From the NCBI RefSeq assembly GCF_002753895.1, contig NZ_NJER01000001.1, positions 372,001 to 436,000 on the forward strand: a stretch of DNA of 64,000 nucleotides, in the 5' to 3' direction. The position numbers and the translations under genes are program-made. This DNA is from Halobacteriovorax sp. JY17 (GTDB lineage Bacteria; Bdellovibrionota; Bacteriovoracia; Bacteriovoracales; Bacteriovoracaceae). The notes under the pieces were generated by a model that saw only the letters and a list, made by a program, of their open reading frames with translations, was not told where the DNA came from and ran no database searches. Below are positions 39,882-48,401 of the stretch, one piece after another (position 1 is the stretch's first letter; every line of letters begins with the position of its first letter).

Positions 39882-41584
39882 GATGCTTTCTTCTTTGTTA
39901 TAGAAGCATTAATCATTTCGATAATTTTATCTGGATGAATACTTGTATCTGCTGTGAAGATTAGCTTCTCTTCAATACTTTTAAAACCATGTAGCTCTTT
40001 TGTTTCTAACTCAATTGTTGCGGAAGTATTATTTGAGACCATAAAACTCTTTTTAATGAGCTTTTCTAGTTCTGTAATATTTCCTGGCCAATAGTGAGTG
40101 ATAATAAATTGCATACTCTCTGGACTTAACTCTCTTCGTGGGAGAGCTCTTTTTTCACATTCTATTTTTATGAAATAATTTGCAATGGTGAGAATATCAT
40201 CTCTTCTATTTCTTAGAGGAGTTAAGTGAAACCTCGATTGGGTTAATTTCTTAAATAAGGCCTTATGGAAAAAGCCCTTTTCAACTTCATATATAAGATC
40301 CTTACAGCTAGTCGTTATGAACTTACAGTCTTGAAATTGAATCCAGTTGAAAAGTTCACCTTGCTCACTTGTATTTAAGAAGTCTATATTCTTTAGTATG
40401 AGAGTTTGATCACAAGAAAAGTGCGGTGAATCTGTAATCATTCTCTTTAGATGACTTGGATCTTTACAATTGAAAATATCTTTTTCACTGTTATTTGATA
40501 GGTACTTTGCAAAGAACTCTTTCCCAAGTCCTTTTTCACCAATGATATTTACATTGGTCTTTCCATACTTTAATTTCTTTAATGTTGTTCTTATTGCCGA
40601 TGACTTTTGAGTGGAGCCAAAGTAAATAAAGGAATCTTTAAGCTCTGGGTTTAAATGGGCAATACTCGTAGACTTAGATTTGACAATGTAATTTAAAAAT
40701 TGTTTGGCAATAACTAGTGATAGAAATTGTCCCATATTCTCATCTGCAATAGAGAAGTGATCGCCTTTCTTATTATTAAACTGAAGCACTCCAATACACT
40801 TTCTCTCTTTATTTAGAAGTGGTAAGCAAAGAGTGTTTTTAAGTGTAAACTTATCCTCATCTCTCTCTTTAGGCTCTTTTAAAAAAGTATTAATACATCT
40901 TGAAGTCGTAAAGCATTTTCCAAGTTCTCCTTTGTTGAAGGAGTTGTCTTTGATATGGGTACAATGTGAATTGTGATAGATATTTTCTAGTTTGTCTTTT
41001 TCTATATTTATTTTCCATACTCTTACTTCTTCACAGTGAAGAAGGTGAGCGCACTCATCTAAGAGGTTGATAATTTCAGCAGCACTAAATTCTCTATAGA
41101 GAACATTTAGTAATCCAAATAGCTCAACTCCATCGTCAACATTAATCTCTCTAACTGAAAGCGAAGACTTGATGAGAAAGTCCTTTAATTTTTTTCCTGA
41201 GAAACCTGCTATATAGTCTGTAATAAAATACTTTAATTCAGATTCTTCTGATTGGTTTAGAAGTTCAACACCATAGTTATATGATTTATTTGGAGTGTTT
41301 TCTTGAAAGCTTCTGATTATGACACCATCTACTTCTAAGTCCCACTTATTAAAAATTTTCTTTGTGAAAACTTCTACTTTAATTTTAGTACCTATAGCGA
41401 TATGAACACTAGACTTAAACGACAAGCTAAAGAGGTTGAAATCAACCAAGCGAGTATCAGTACTCAAAGTCGTTCCTTTCTTATTTCCGTTCAGTAGTGA
41501 TATGCGCAGAAATATCTTATCGCTCTCTCCTGAGCGTACTCTGAAAGATCGGTAAAACTTAAAATTTGTTAGTCCATTTCCCAT
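39878..41584 (-). CDS. PilZ-GAF-degenerate sigma-54-type AAA+ protein (A)
   Basis: A 568-residue protein. N-terminal PilZ-like domain at about 1-125 (FYRSFRVRS, and a degenerate LVDFNLFSLSF in place of the NxSxxG block), GAF domain at about 185-310 (ENTLCLPLLNKERKCIGVLQF), and a C-terminal AAA+ remnant at about 330-500. Walker A (GEKGLGKEFFAKYL) is intact, but Walker B is LILKNID without the Asp-Glu pair. The segment with the GAFTGA loop is deleted and no Fis-type DNA-binding domain follows. The WPGNITELEK helix of the family remains. It thus cannot act as a normal sigma-54 activator. It shares an operon with the FecR-like gene and has a divergent paralogue. A regulatory scaffold role is inferred. 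Confidence 0.75.
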   Translation of the reverse strand: MGNGLTNFKFYRSFRVRSGESDKIFLRISLLNGNKKGTTLSTDTRLVDFNLFSLSFKSSVHIAIGTKIKVEVFTKKIFNKWDLEVDGVIIRSFQENTPNKSYNYGVELLNQSEESELKYFITDYIAGFSGKKLKDFLIKSSLSVREINVDDGVELFGLLNVLYREFSAAEIINLLDECAHLLHCEEVRVWKINIEKDKLENIYHNSHCTHIKDNSFNKGELGKCFTTSRCINTFLKEPKERDEDKFTLKNTLCLPLLNKERKCIGVLQFNNKKGDHFSIADENMGQFLSLVIAKQFLNYIVKSKSTSIAHLNPELKDSFIYFGSTQKSSAIRTTLKKLKYGKTNVNIIGEKGLGKEFFAKYLSNNSEKDIFNCKDPSHLKRMITDSPHFSCDQTLILKNIDFLNTSEQGELFNWIQFQDCKFITTSCKDLIYEVEKGFFHKALFKKLTQSRFHLTPLRNRRDDILTIANYFIKIECEKRALPRRELSPESMQFIITHYWPGNITELEKLIKKSFMVSNNTSATIELETKELHGFKSIEEKLIFTADTSIHPDKIIEMINASITKKKAS

Positions 41585-41591
41585 AGATTAT

Positions 41592-41618
41592 TTATCGGTT
41601 TTTTTAGTGCAGAGTTTA
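41592..41618 (-). promoter_or_regulatory. Sigma-28-like promoter of PilZ-GAF-AAA gene A, predicted leaderless
   Basis: On the minus strand TAAACTCT, an 11-base spacer and ACCGATAA match the FliA consensus TAAAGTTT-N11-GCCGATAA at six of eight and seven of eight positions. The ATG at 41584 lies seven bases beyond the -10 element, so the transcript would begin at the start codon. Confidence 0.6.
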
Positions 41619-41643
41619 AGTAAAAAGAGGGACTTTCCGATAA
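41617..41643 (+). promoter_or_regulatory. Sigma-28-like promoter of PilZ-GAF-AAA gene B
   Basis: TAAGTAAA at 41617-41624, an 11-base spacer and TCCGATAA at 41636-41643. The -10 matches FliA consensus at seven of eight positions; the -35 is weaker. Its -35 overlaps that of the opposing promoter by two bases. A start near 41650 would give a short leader with AGGAAG nine bases before the ATG. Confidence 0.5.
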
Positions 41644-41674
41644 ATAAAGAGACTCAATTAGGAAGTAGATATCC

Positions 41675-43540
41675 ATGAATAACATTGTGAAATTAAAGTC
41701 TTACCGATCTTTTAGAATTCCTGTGGACGAGGGAGATAAGATAAGTATGCAAATTCTCAAGTATAATGGGAATACAGTGGATTATCAGAGCTCTGCTTGG
41801 AAGTTATCAAATGTGAGTCTTTCTGGTGTGGCCTTTGAATCGAACTTAGATTTTGAGATTGATAGCGTCCTAGAGTTAGACTTTAGATTTAAGAATTTTT
41901 CCTTTCATGTTTCTTCAAAAGTTGCGAGGGTCATTCCAAAGTATAATGTCTTCGGAGAAGTGGAGAGTTATCTCTATGGTATGGAGTTCTATACAGAAGA
42001 CCAAGAAAATGGAAAAGAGTTTATCTCCTCATTTATTTCTAGCTTTAATACAAGAAGACTGAAGAAGCATTTAATTAGCCTTTTAATTAACGAGAGTCGT
42101 ATAAACACTTTTAGTGATGGTCAAAAATTATCTCTTTCTCTTTCTTTATTTCTAGATATGAAGCAATTTAAAGGAATCAGTGATTTTCTAAAAGTTGTAT
42201 TTAAAGAATGTTGCCGCTTTTCTCATTCAGAAGTGGGTAAGATTTTTCTTTTAAATAAAAAGAAAGATACACTCTATAATTACGATATTGAAAAAGAGGA
42301 ATTCTATAAGTATTCAACGCTTGAAAATCAAAACCTCGCTAATGAAGTTTTGGCGCAAAAGTCATTTAAGATAATCAGATCCTCTGGCTCCTTAAACTTA
42401 GATAATTTTCCTTCTATGCCTTTAAATAAGAAAGGGGAAGATTACTCAAGTGCTCTCTACTTTCCTGTCTTAGATTCTCAGGGAAAGGCCTGTGGTTTCT
42501 TTGAATTTATAATTTTTGATAAAAATAAGAGTTATAGCGAAAGAGATTTATCCGCAATTGAACTCTTTAGTAATATTTTTACACTTTGTTTTGGAGATTT
42601 AGATAAGACTGAATTTGTCTCTCACCTTGAAGATGATATTGGATATGTTGATACGTCTAAAATGGTGGGAAGAAGTAAGGACATTGATATTGTCGATGAA
42701 TTTATTCATGGGCAGGGATCTCATATCGAAAATGTCTTAATAGAAGGAAGCCATGGAGTAGGAAAAGTACATATTGGAAAGAGTATTCATCATAATAGTG
42801 CCACTAGGAAAATGCCTATTGGTACAATTCACTGTGAATCAATTTTAGACGAGGCTGACCTGTCTCTTCAACTGAAAGGTGATTCCGAACATGTGGGAAA
42901 ATTGGAATTATACTCTGGAGGCTCTCTTGTAATTCATGAACCATCAGTTCTTAATCAAACTTGTCAACGAGAACTCCTCTCTATCTTAAAACAGAGGACA
43001 GATATTAGATTGATTTCAACCTCTACAATTTCTTTAATTGAGGAATGTGATAGTGGAAGATTTGATAGAGAACTTTATGAGTTTCTTTCAAAGAGTTATT
43101 TCTATGTCCCAGATTTAAAAGATAGAAAGGAAGATATTCCATGTTTAGTTAATCACTTCTTAGATCTTCTTTGTTCTCAGTATGGACTTCCGTCGAAGAG
43201 AGTTTCTGAATTTGTTATGGAGACATTTGAGGATTATTCTTGGCCAGGAAATATTGAAGAATTAAAAGTTACAACTGAAAGACTAATTAATTACTACCCA
43301 TACCTTCGTTATTTAGATGATTTACCACAAAAGGAATTTCCGATTATCGGAGAGTATCCTCGCCAAAGTGGAGTTATCTCTGAAATTATAAAAGATGCTT
43401 CTCATGAAATTAATTTGAGTGCTGTGAAAGAGGGAATAATCTCTAACTATTGTAAGGCACAGGGAATCTCTAGAGAAGAGTATGACAAGATTTACTTAGA
43501 GAGCTCTAGACTACCTGCTGAAGACAAGTTGGCGTCCTAG
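41675..43540 (+). CDS. PilZ-GAF-degenerate sigma-54-type AAA+ protein (B)
   Basis: A 621-residue paralogue of the divergent protein A. PilZ domain at about 1-125, with LKSYRSFRIPV and a well preserved KLSNVSLSGVAFES (NxSxxG type); GAF domain at about 180-310 (SALYFPVLDSQGKACGFFEF); AAA+ remnant at about 335-530. Walker A is altered (GSHGVGKVHIGKS), Walker B reads GSLVIHEPS, and the GAFTGA loop is absent because only a short segment separates them. WPGNIEELK and the KDRKEDIPCLVNHFL block of sigma-54 activators remain. The C-terminal 90 residues have no clear Fis helix-turn-helix. With the sigma-28-like promoter, this suggests a c-di-GMP or ligand-linked motility regulator; nucleotide binding is untested. 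Confidence 0.75.
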   Translation: MNNIVKLKSYRSFRIPVDEGDKISMQILKYNGNTVDYQSSAWKLSNVSLSGVAFESNLDFEIDSVLELDFRFKNFSFHVSSKVARVIPKYNVFGEVESYLYGMEFYTEDQENGKEFISSFISSFNTRRLKKHLISLLINESRINTFSDGQKLSLSLSLFLDMKQFKGISDFLKVVFKECCRFSHSEVGKIFLLNKKKDTLYNYDIEKEEFYKYSTLENQNLANEVLAQKSFKIIRSSGSLNLDNFPSMPLNKKGEDYSSALYFPVLDSQGKACGFFEFIIFDKNKSYSERDLSAIELFSNIFTLCFGDLDKTEFVSHLEDDIGYVDTSKMVGRSKDIDIVDEFIHGQGSHIENVLIEGSHGVGKVHIGKSIHHNSATRKMPIGTIHCESILDEADLSLQLKGDSEHVGKLELYSGGSLVIHEPSVLNQTCQRELLSILKQRTDIRLISTSTISLIEECDSGRFDRELYEFLSKSYFYVPDLKDRKEDIPCLVNHFLDLLCSQYGLPSKRVSEFVMETFEDYSWPGNIEELKVTTERLINYYPYLRYLDDLPQKEFPIIGEYPRQSGVISEIIKDASHEINLSAVKEGIISNYCKAQGISREEYDKIYLESSRLPAEDKLAS

Positions 43541-43702
43541 CTGCCAACTGTTCTGGACGGTCAATTCTAGTAAATTAGCTAATGAGATCTCAGTAACCCA
43601 CCGAAAAGACATATAAATCAAAAAAGAGTCAATTATTAATCTTTATTAGTCCTTAGATAGGAGAAAATAGAGAGTAAGAACTCCACTTAAGGTGAGTAAG
43701 TT

Positions 43703-45505
43703 ATGAAAACTAGAAAGACTATCATTTATTTATTAGCTCTATGTTTCTATATCTCAGGAACATTACCTCTTGCTGCTGATGATCTAGAGGGGACGGGTGA
43801 GCCAATTCAAACTGAGGTGTCTGCAGGGAATTGCCCTAGTGGACTTATTTGGAATGAGCATATTAAGGATTGCCTGAACTCTGAAGATGATAACCGTGTA
43901 AATGAAAAGCAGAGAATGTGTGACTCAAAAGCAGATGGTCCCGCAAAAGATGAATGTAATGAAATGGTTCAAAGTTTTGATAAGGACCCGAAGAAATATG
44001 TAAGTTCAACTAAAGTCGATACATCAAGTAAGGAAAAGAGTTTAAAGAAAATAAGTACAGCTAAGTCTGTTGTAGGAGGCGCTATTGCCGCCTATAAGTT
44101 ATTTGAAGCCTATAATGCTGCTAAGAGTGCTAAAGATGTTTTTAGTAATATGTGTATTTCAGGAATGATGTCTATTGCTACAGGTGTAATGTCATTTATG
44201 AATGATAGAAATATGGACAAGCAAGTAAAGGAAACTTTAAAAGCCGCTAAAGCGAATCTTGATGCGTTATTAAAAGAGAATGAGCGTTCAAAGGGAACGA
44301 CATACGAGATGCAAATTAAATTAATGCAGGCCTATAAGCAAATCTTAGAAGCTGGGGCACAAGCCGCTCAAATTAGAGAAGATGGTTATAAGCAGGAAGT
44401 TATGATGTACTCAATTGCTCTAGGTATTGCAGCGATTGAAATAGTTGTTTATTCTATTCCTCCTGTTGCAGCTGCAGCTGCTGATAAAATTAAGTGTGCA
44501 GGTTGGGTTGCAGGAAGTGCGACTATTTCTGTTGTTCTTGGAAGTAAGATGAAGAGTGCAGCTTCTAAGGCGAGAGAGAAGTATGAATCAGAAGCTAAGA
44601 AGCTTGATAAAATACTTCAGAAGTATATGGACTTCTTTAATAAGAAACATATTGATCAACAATCTCTTGCAATGAAAATGGCCCTTAGTTCAAATTCCGC
44701 AGCTCCTATTAATGCGAAGAGTGGAAGTGGGGCAGATCAATTCTCCAATAAGAATTTAACTGAAGCTGAAAAGAATATGTGTGAGGCCGCTCCTGCAACT
44801 AGCTGTTGTAATGATTCAGGAAAGAAGTGTCCAACTTTTAATATCTCTATAGGAAACCCTACTATTTCTTCGGCCATTGGAAAATCTGACCTTGGAGGAG
44901 CTCTTGATCGTGCGGACTCGAGACTTCAGGGATCTTTAAACTTAAATGATAGTGGTGTTAGTCTAGCAATAAATAAAGACCTAAAAAGAGCGAAGGCCTT
45001 TAAGCAGAGAGTTCTTAAGCAATTGACAGATAAGAATCGCTTAGGTGCCGCTCAGGCCGAACTCTTTGATGAGAGTAAACAAATGAAAGCATTTCTAAAG
45101 TCTAATTATGGTAATGAAAATGCGAGACTTGGATCTTCGTTCGGTGAGAGTATGGCACTACCAGATGTTGATAGAGTTGCTAAAATCTTAGATAAGAGTG
45201 ATGTTCCAAAGGAATTAAGTAAAGAAAAGAAGAATCTCTCTTCTTCATTAAGTGCTCTATCTGCTCTAGCAAAGATGAGAAACTCTTTAAACGATTTGTC
45301 CTTAGAAGATGAGGATGAGTCTAAGAATGGGGCATTTGACGGTGGAGACCTTGCTGCGAATTCAGGCCTAGGTGAAGGTGAGGAGTATATCTACGATAGA
45401 GATCAAATAGTTGAGAAGCCAGAAGTTTCAATTTTTCAAGTAATAAGTAATAGGTATAATGTACTTCGAATTAATAAGAGGTTTGGACAAAGAGCAAATA
45501 ATTAA
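43703..45505 (+). CDS. Secreted/membrane hypothetical protein with alanine-rich hydrophobic segments
   Basis: A 600-residue protein with a signal peptide (about 1-24, IIYLLALCFYISGTLPLAA). Early cysteines occur in GNCPSGLIWNEHIKDCLN, like a small disulfide module. Two hydrophobic helices lie at about 120-170 and 232-280 (VMMYSIALGIAAIEIVVYSI and GWVAGSATISVVLGSKM), separated by a long charged helix (KAAKANLDALLKENER). Later come TSCCNDSGKKCPTFNIS with four cysteines and a helical C-terminus. The pattern resembles a family of large exported proteins frequent in Bdellovibrionota; I cannot name it. It has its own ribosome site (AAGGTGAG) and a strong bidirectional terminator. A role in envelope or prey interaction is only a possibility. 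Confidence 0.65.
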   Translation: MKTRKTIIYLLALCFYISGTLPLAADDLEGTGEPIQTEVSAGNCPSGLIWNEHIKDCLNSEDDNRVNEKQRMCDSKADGPAKDECNEMVQSFDKDPKKYVSSTKVDTSSKEKSLKKISTAKSVVGGAIAAYKLFEAYNAAKSAKDVFSNMCISGMMSIATGVMSFMNDRNMDKQVKETLKAAKANLDALLKENERSKGTTYEMQIKLMQAYKQILEAGAQAAQIREDGYKQEVMMYSIALGIAAIEIVVYSIPPVAAAAADKIKCAGWVAGSATISVVLGSKMKSAASKAREKYESEAKKLDKILQKYMDFFNKKHIDQQSLAMKMALSSNSAAPINAKSGSGADQFSNKNLTEAEKNMCEAAPATSCCNDSGKKCPTFNISIGNPTISSAIGKSDLGGALDRADSRLQGSLNLNDSGVSLAINKDLKRAKAFKQRVLKQLTDKNRLGAAQAELFDESKQMKAFLKSNYGNENARLGSSFGESMALPDVDRVAKILDKSDVPKELSKEKKNLSSSLSALSALAKMRNSLNDLSLEDEDESKNGAFDGGDLAANSGLGEGEEYIYDRDQIVEKPEVSIFQVISNRYNVLRINKRFGQRANN

Positions 45506-45510
45506 AAAAA

Positions 45511-45538
45511 AGAGCTGGTTAAACCAGCTCTTTTTTTA
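45511..45538. terminator. Bidirectional Rho-independent terminator
   Basis: AGAGCTGGT and ACCAGCTCT form a perfect 9-bp stem with a 3-base loop, preceded by eight A and followed by seven T. It serves the secreted protein gene on the plus strand and trxB on the minus strand. Confidence 0.95.
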
Positions 45539-46462
45539 TTACTCTTCTAAGAATCTTTCCGCTCTAATGGCCGCTTGACAGCCACTTCCAGCAGCGCTTA
45601 TCGCTTGCCTGTAGTAACTATCTTGAACATCACCACAAGCAAATACTCCTGGGATATTCGTGTCTGGATGCTCACCCTTAGTGATGATAAATCCATGATC
45701 ATCAAGGGTAATTTGTCCCTTTAAGAAAGATGTATTTGGAGTGTGACCGATTCCCATGAAGAGACCGTTTGTAGCTCTTTCAGTTACTTCACCTGTTACA
45801 GTATTTGTAACTTTGATTGCAGTTACTCCTGTTCCATCAGCTATAATTTCTGAAACATCACTATTCCATACAAATTCAATTTTATCATTGTTAAAGGCAC
45901 GCTCTTGCATAGGCTTTGAAGCTCTAAGAGTATCTCTTCTATGAACAACGTAAACTTTCTTCGCAAACTTTGTTAAGAAAGTTGCTTCTTCCATGGCCGT
46001 ATCGCCACCGCCAACGATGTGAACAATTTGATCTCTATAGAAGAATCCATCACATGTTGCGCAGGCACTAACACCTTTTCCAATTAATTCTTTTTCATTC
46101 GGAAGACCAAGGTACTTTGCACTTGCACCTGTTGAAATGATCACAGCCTCTGCCAACATTTCATCACCATTTTCACAAGTAATTTTAAAAGGTCTCTTAG
46201 AAAGATCAACGTCAGTCACGTGAGTTTGAAGGTATTCTGTTCCAAATCTCTGCGTTTGCTTTTTCATATTGGCCATAAGTTCTGGCCCCATGATTCCTTC
46301 TGGAAATCCTGGAAAATTATCTACGTCAGTAGTTGTCGTCAATTGCCCACCAGGCTCGTGACCTTCAATTACTAGTGGATTTAGGTTTGCTCTTGAAGCA
46401 TAAAGTGCTGCCGTATAACCAGCAGGACCTGAACCAATAATTACAACTTGTCTTGTATTCAT
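45539..46462 (-). CDS. trxB: Thioredoxin-disulfide reductase
   Basis: A 307-residue flavoenzyme that reduces thioredoxin with NADPH. The FAD motif VVIIGSGPAGYTAAL is at the N-terminus, GGQLTTTTDVDNFPGF follows, the redox pair is Cys134-Cys137 in SACATCDGFF, the NADPH motif is VHIVGGGDTAMEEA, and GVFACGDVQDSYYRQA closes the FAD site. Length and motifs are standard. Its ATG overlaps the stop of a 62-codon gene upstream, so the two are cotranscribed. It ends at the bidirectional terminator. Confidence 0.96.
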   Translation of the reverse strand: MNTRQVVIIGSGPAGYTAALYASRANLNPLVIEGHEPGGQLTTTTDVDNFPGFPEGIMGPELMANMKKQTQRFGTEYLQTHVTDVDLSKRPFKITCENGDEMLAEAVIISTGASAKYLGLPNEKELIGKGVSACATCDGFFYRDQIVHIVGGGDTAMEEATFLTKFAKKVYVVHRRDTLRASKPMQERAFNNDKIEFVWNSDVSEIIADGTGVTAIKVTNTVTGEVTERATNGLFMGIGHTPNTSFLKGQITLDDHGFIITKGEHPDTNIPGVFACGDVQDSYYRQAISAAGSGCQAAIRAERFLEE

Positions 46463-46647
46463 TCGTTAGTTTCCTCTAAATTCTTTTTTACGTGCTCTGG
46501 TCTATCATCTTTATCTGGGTTTAATTCATAGTATGCTGCAACAGAGATAAGCTCCTCAGGGTGCTTAGCTTTCTTCGTTGTCTTGTACGTTTCACCTGTA
46601 AGTGTGCAATCGTAACGAAAGATCTCTTTTTTCTTTTTTCTGGCCAC
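46459..46647 (-). CDS. Short hypothetical protein coupled to trxB
   Basis: A 62-residue basic protein starting at GTG 46647 with a strong AAGGAAGGA ribosome site. The N-terminus is MARKKKKEIFRYDCTLTGETYKTTKKA, best described as a lysine-rich tail followed by YDCTLTGETYKTT, which has the shape of a small zinc-ribbon-like beta hairpin but with a single cysteine. The centre HPEELISVAAYYELNPDKDDRPEHVK is helical. It overlaps trxB by four bases (ATGA), so its translation is coupled to the reductase. I recognise no family. A redox or ribosome-associated role is suggested only by position and charge. Confidence 0.65.
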   Translation of the reverse strand: MARKKKKEIFRYDCTLTGETYKTTKKAKHPEELISVAAYYELNPDKDDRPEHVKKNLEETNE

Positions 46648-46737
46648 GTGGTCCTTCCTTATTTTTGTATTTCCAAACTGTTATAGGTCAAATAGAGCTA
46701 CATTTCAAGTTTTGTGCGCAGCAGTCTAAGCGAATTC

Positions 46738-46770
46738 GGCCAATTTTGCCAAAATTTGAGCAAAATGGCC
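46738..46770 (+). other. Stem-loop in the leader of the first tandem outer-membrane protein gene
   Basis: GGCC-A-ATTTTGC (46738-46749) pairs with GCAAAAT-GGCC (46760-46770), an 11-bp stem with one bulged A and a 10-base loop that itself contains AAAATTT. It lies 59 bases upstream of the start codon at 46829, between two divergent genes, and has no following T-run. Confidence 0.5.
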
Positions 46771-46828
46771 TCGGCGTGTTAAAATAATTAAGTATTTTAA
46801 TCTTTAAATGGAATTGGAGATGGCCCAA

Positions 46829-48394
46829 ATGACGCTTCTGTCTTTTTTTAAAAAGCTGATTTTATTAAGTCTTATTTGTACCAACGTTTTCGCTCAATCC
46901 TTTGAGACAGTCGAAGTTGTTCTATCTAGTTCTTCTGCTCGTAGTGCAATTCTTTCTCGCGGGAGATTGCAGGGGATTAAAGAGGGGATGCGAGCAATCT
47001 TCATGGTTCAGTCGGGAAGTCTAGGTTATCCAAAACTTGAAAAAGTCGCAGAGGGAGAGGCCATTCGATCCCTTGAAAATCAGTCTTATTGGTTTTTTAA
47101 GAAAATTATCAATCCAGCACGTCTGAGAAAATCTCAAAAATTAATACTTTCGTTACAGAGCGATTCTTTAAGAGGAAATAGACCTTTCAAGGTTTTAAAT
47201 AGAAAGCGTATTTATTCTAAAGAGGCCAAAAATAAAGATATTGATTTTGAAAATAACGTTGGAGTTCCCCCTGAACTTGTTGTTGAGGGTGATAAGTACG
47301 TTAAGTCTAAAGAGTTAATTGGCACGGATATGACTTATGGTCATGATGTTGAAATTCAGCAATTTGATTTGTGGGCAAAGAGAAATGGATTGACGAAAGT
47401 TGATGACTTTATGAGAAGCTTTGAACGTAAGTATGTTGACGAGAACTTCAAGCAGAATAATTCAGCGAAAGAGGAAGTTGAAAAAATCGAAGGGAATATT
47501 TACCGTGCCCAAATTGATGGGTTCATTTCAAAAGTGAATAGTCTTAAGTATGGGCTCAAAGGCCTCTACAGAGATCAGGCAAAAGATCAGGATAATACTA
47601 CACTGAAAGATCGAAGTGATATTCTAAATGTCTACGATCAATCGAGAGAGGAAATAAAGAGAAAGAGAATTCTTGGAATTGAGAGTAGTAATAAAGTTAA
47701 AAGAGATGGAGCTCTGTGGTCAGCCGATTTTGATGATGCTGGGCTTAGAAGTTATATGCTTAAGAGTGGAATTGAAGAAGAAGAGATTAGGCAGTACCGA
47801 AACCTTACGCAGAAAACAGGTAATGAAATTACATTTAGAATTAGCACAGCAGTAAGTAATCACTCTACACAAGAAGATGAAAATCATAGAAATAAAGGTT
47901 ACTCAGTCGCTATTGGTTATGAGTATCACTTGATGAGAACATCTTTGAGCTTATTGAAGTTTTCAGTTGAGGTCTTTGCTCAGAGATCAATTGAGAATAT
48001 TGATATTGGTGGAATAAATGGACGTTTCTCTATGGGCTCTTTCGGTGGGCAGGTGCTCTACTACTTCTATAATAATCCAGCAGTGCTTAATCAGTGGGCA
48101 TGGTTTGCAGGAATAGGTGCTAGAAGAGGAAATGCAGATGTTACTTCGATCGAATTGGATAATCCATATGAGTATCAAGTTGTAGGACTACCTACTTGGT
48201 CTCTTGGAACTAAGTACCGCTTCAAGACAGGTGATTCCTTTGAAGATGATATTCCTTTTGGTGCAGGATTTAATGTAAGGCTGTCTGGTGAACGAATGAG
48301 TTTAACTTCAGTCTCTACAAATCTAGATGATATTAATACAAGTATTTTACTAAATGACATAAAGCTCACAGTTGGCTTAAGTGTTTATTTTTGA
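46829..48394 (+). CDS. Outer-membrane protein with N-terminal shared domain (tandem gene 1)
   Basis: A protein of about 521 residues. A signal peptide (MTLLSFFKKLILLSLICTNVFA) is followed by a small N-terminal beta domain (about 24-95) shared with the next gene. The motif order is VEVVLSSSS, LSRGRLQGIKEGMRAIF and SYWFFKKI. A charged helical middle follows (about 130-330), then a C-terminal beta-barrel of about 190 residues with alternating strands and terminal VGLSVYF, an outer-membrane end signature. ATG 46829 is chosen because GGAG lies nine bases ahead; two upstream in-frame ATGs lack spacing. No family is recognised. It is cotranscribed with the following paralogue, 7 bases away. Confidence 0.68.
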   Translation: MTLLSFFKKLILLSLICTNVFAQSFETVEVVLSSSSARSAILSRGRLQGIKEGMRAIFMVQSGSLGYPKLEKVAEGEAIRSLENQSYWFFKKIINPARLRKSQKLILSLQSDSLRGNRPFKVLNRKRIYSKEAKNKDIDFENNVGVPPELVVEGDKYVKSKELIGTDMTYGHDVEIQQFDLWAKRNGLTKVDDFMRSFERKYVDENFKQNNSAKEEVEKIEGNIYRAQIDGFISKVNSLKYGLKGLYRDQAKDQDNTTLKDRSDILNVYDQSREEIKRKRILGIESSNKVKRDGALWSADFDDAGLRSYMLKSGIEEEEIRQYRNLTQKTGNEITFRISTAVSNHSTQEDENHRNKGYSVAIGYEYHLMRTSLSLLKFSVEVFAQRSIENIDIGGINGRFSMGSFGGQVLYYFYNNPAVLNQWAWFAGIGARRGNADVTSIELDNPYEYQVVGLPTWSLGTKYRFKTGDSFEDDIPFGAGFNVRLSGERMSLTSVSTNLDDINTSILLNDIKLTVGLSVYF

Positions 48395-48401
48395 GGTTTA
48401 A

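Larger units (their letters stand above)
41588..41647. repeat. Perfect 11-bp inverted repeat spanning the divergent promoters
   Basis: TTATTTATCGG (41588-41598) and CCGATAAATAA (41637-41647) are exact reverse complements separated by 38 bases. Each arm contains the -10 element of one of the two opposing sigma-28-like promoters, and the identity extends four bases beyond the hexamer-like core. Confidence 0.9.

Noticed and set aside
43526-43549. AGTTGGC/GCCAACT hairpin at the end of PilZ-GAF-AAA gene B
   Set aside because: The 7-bp stem spans the stop codon and lacks a T-run; too weak to call a terminator.
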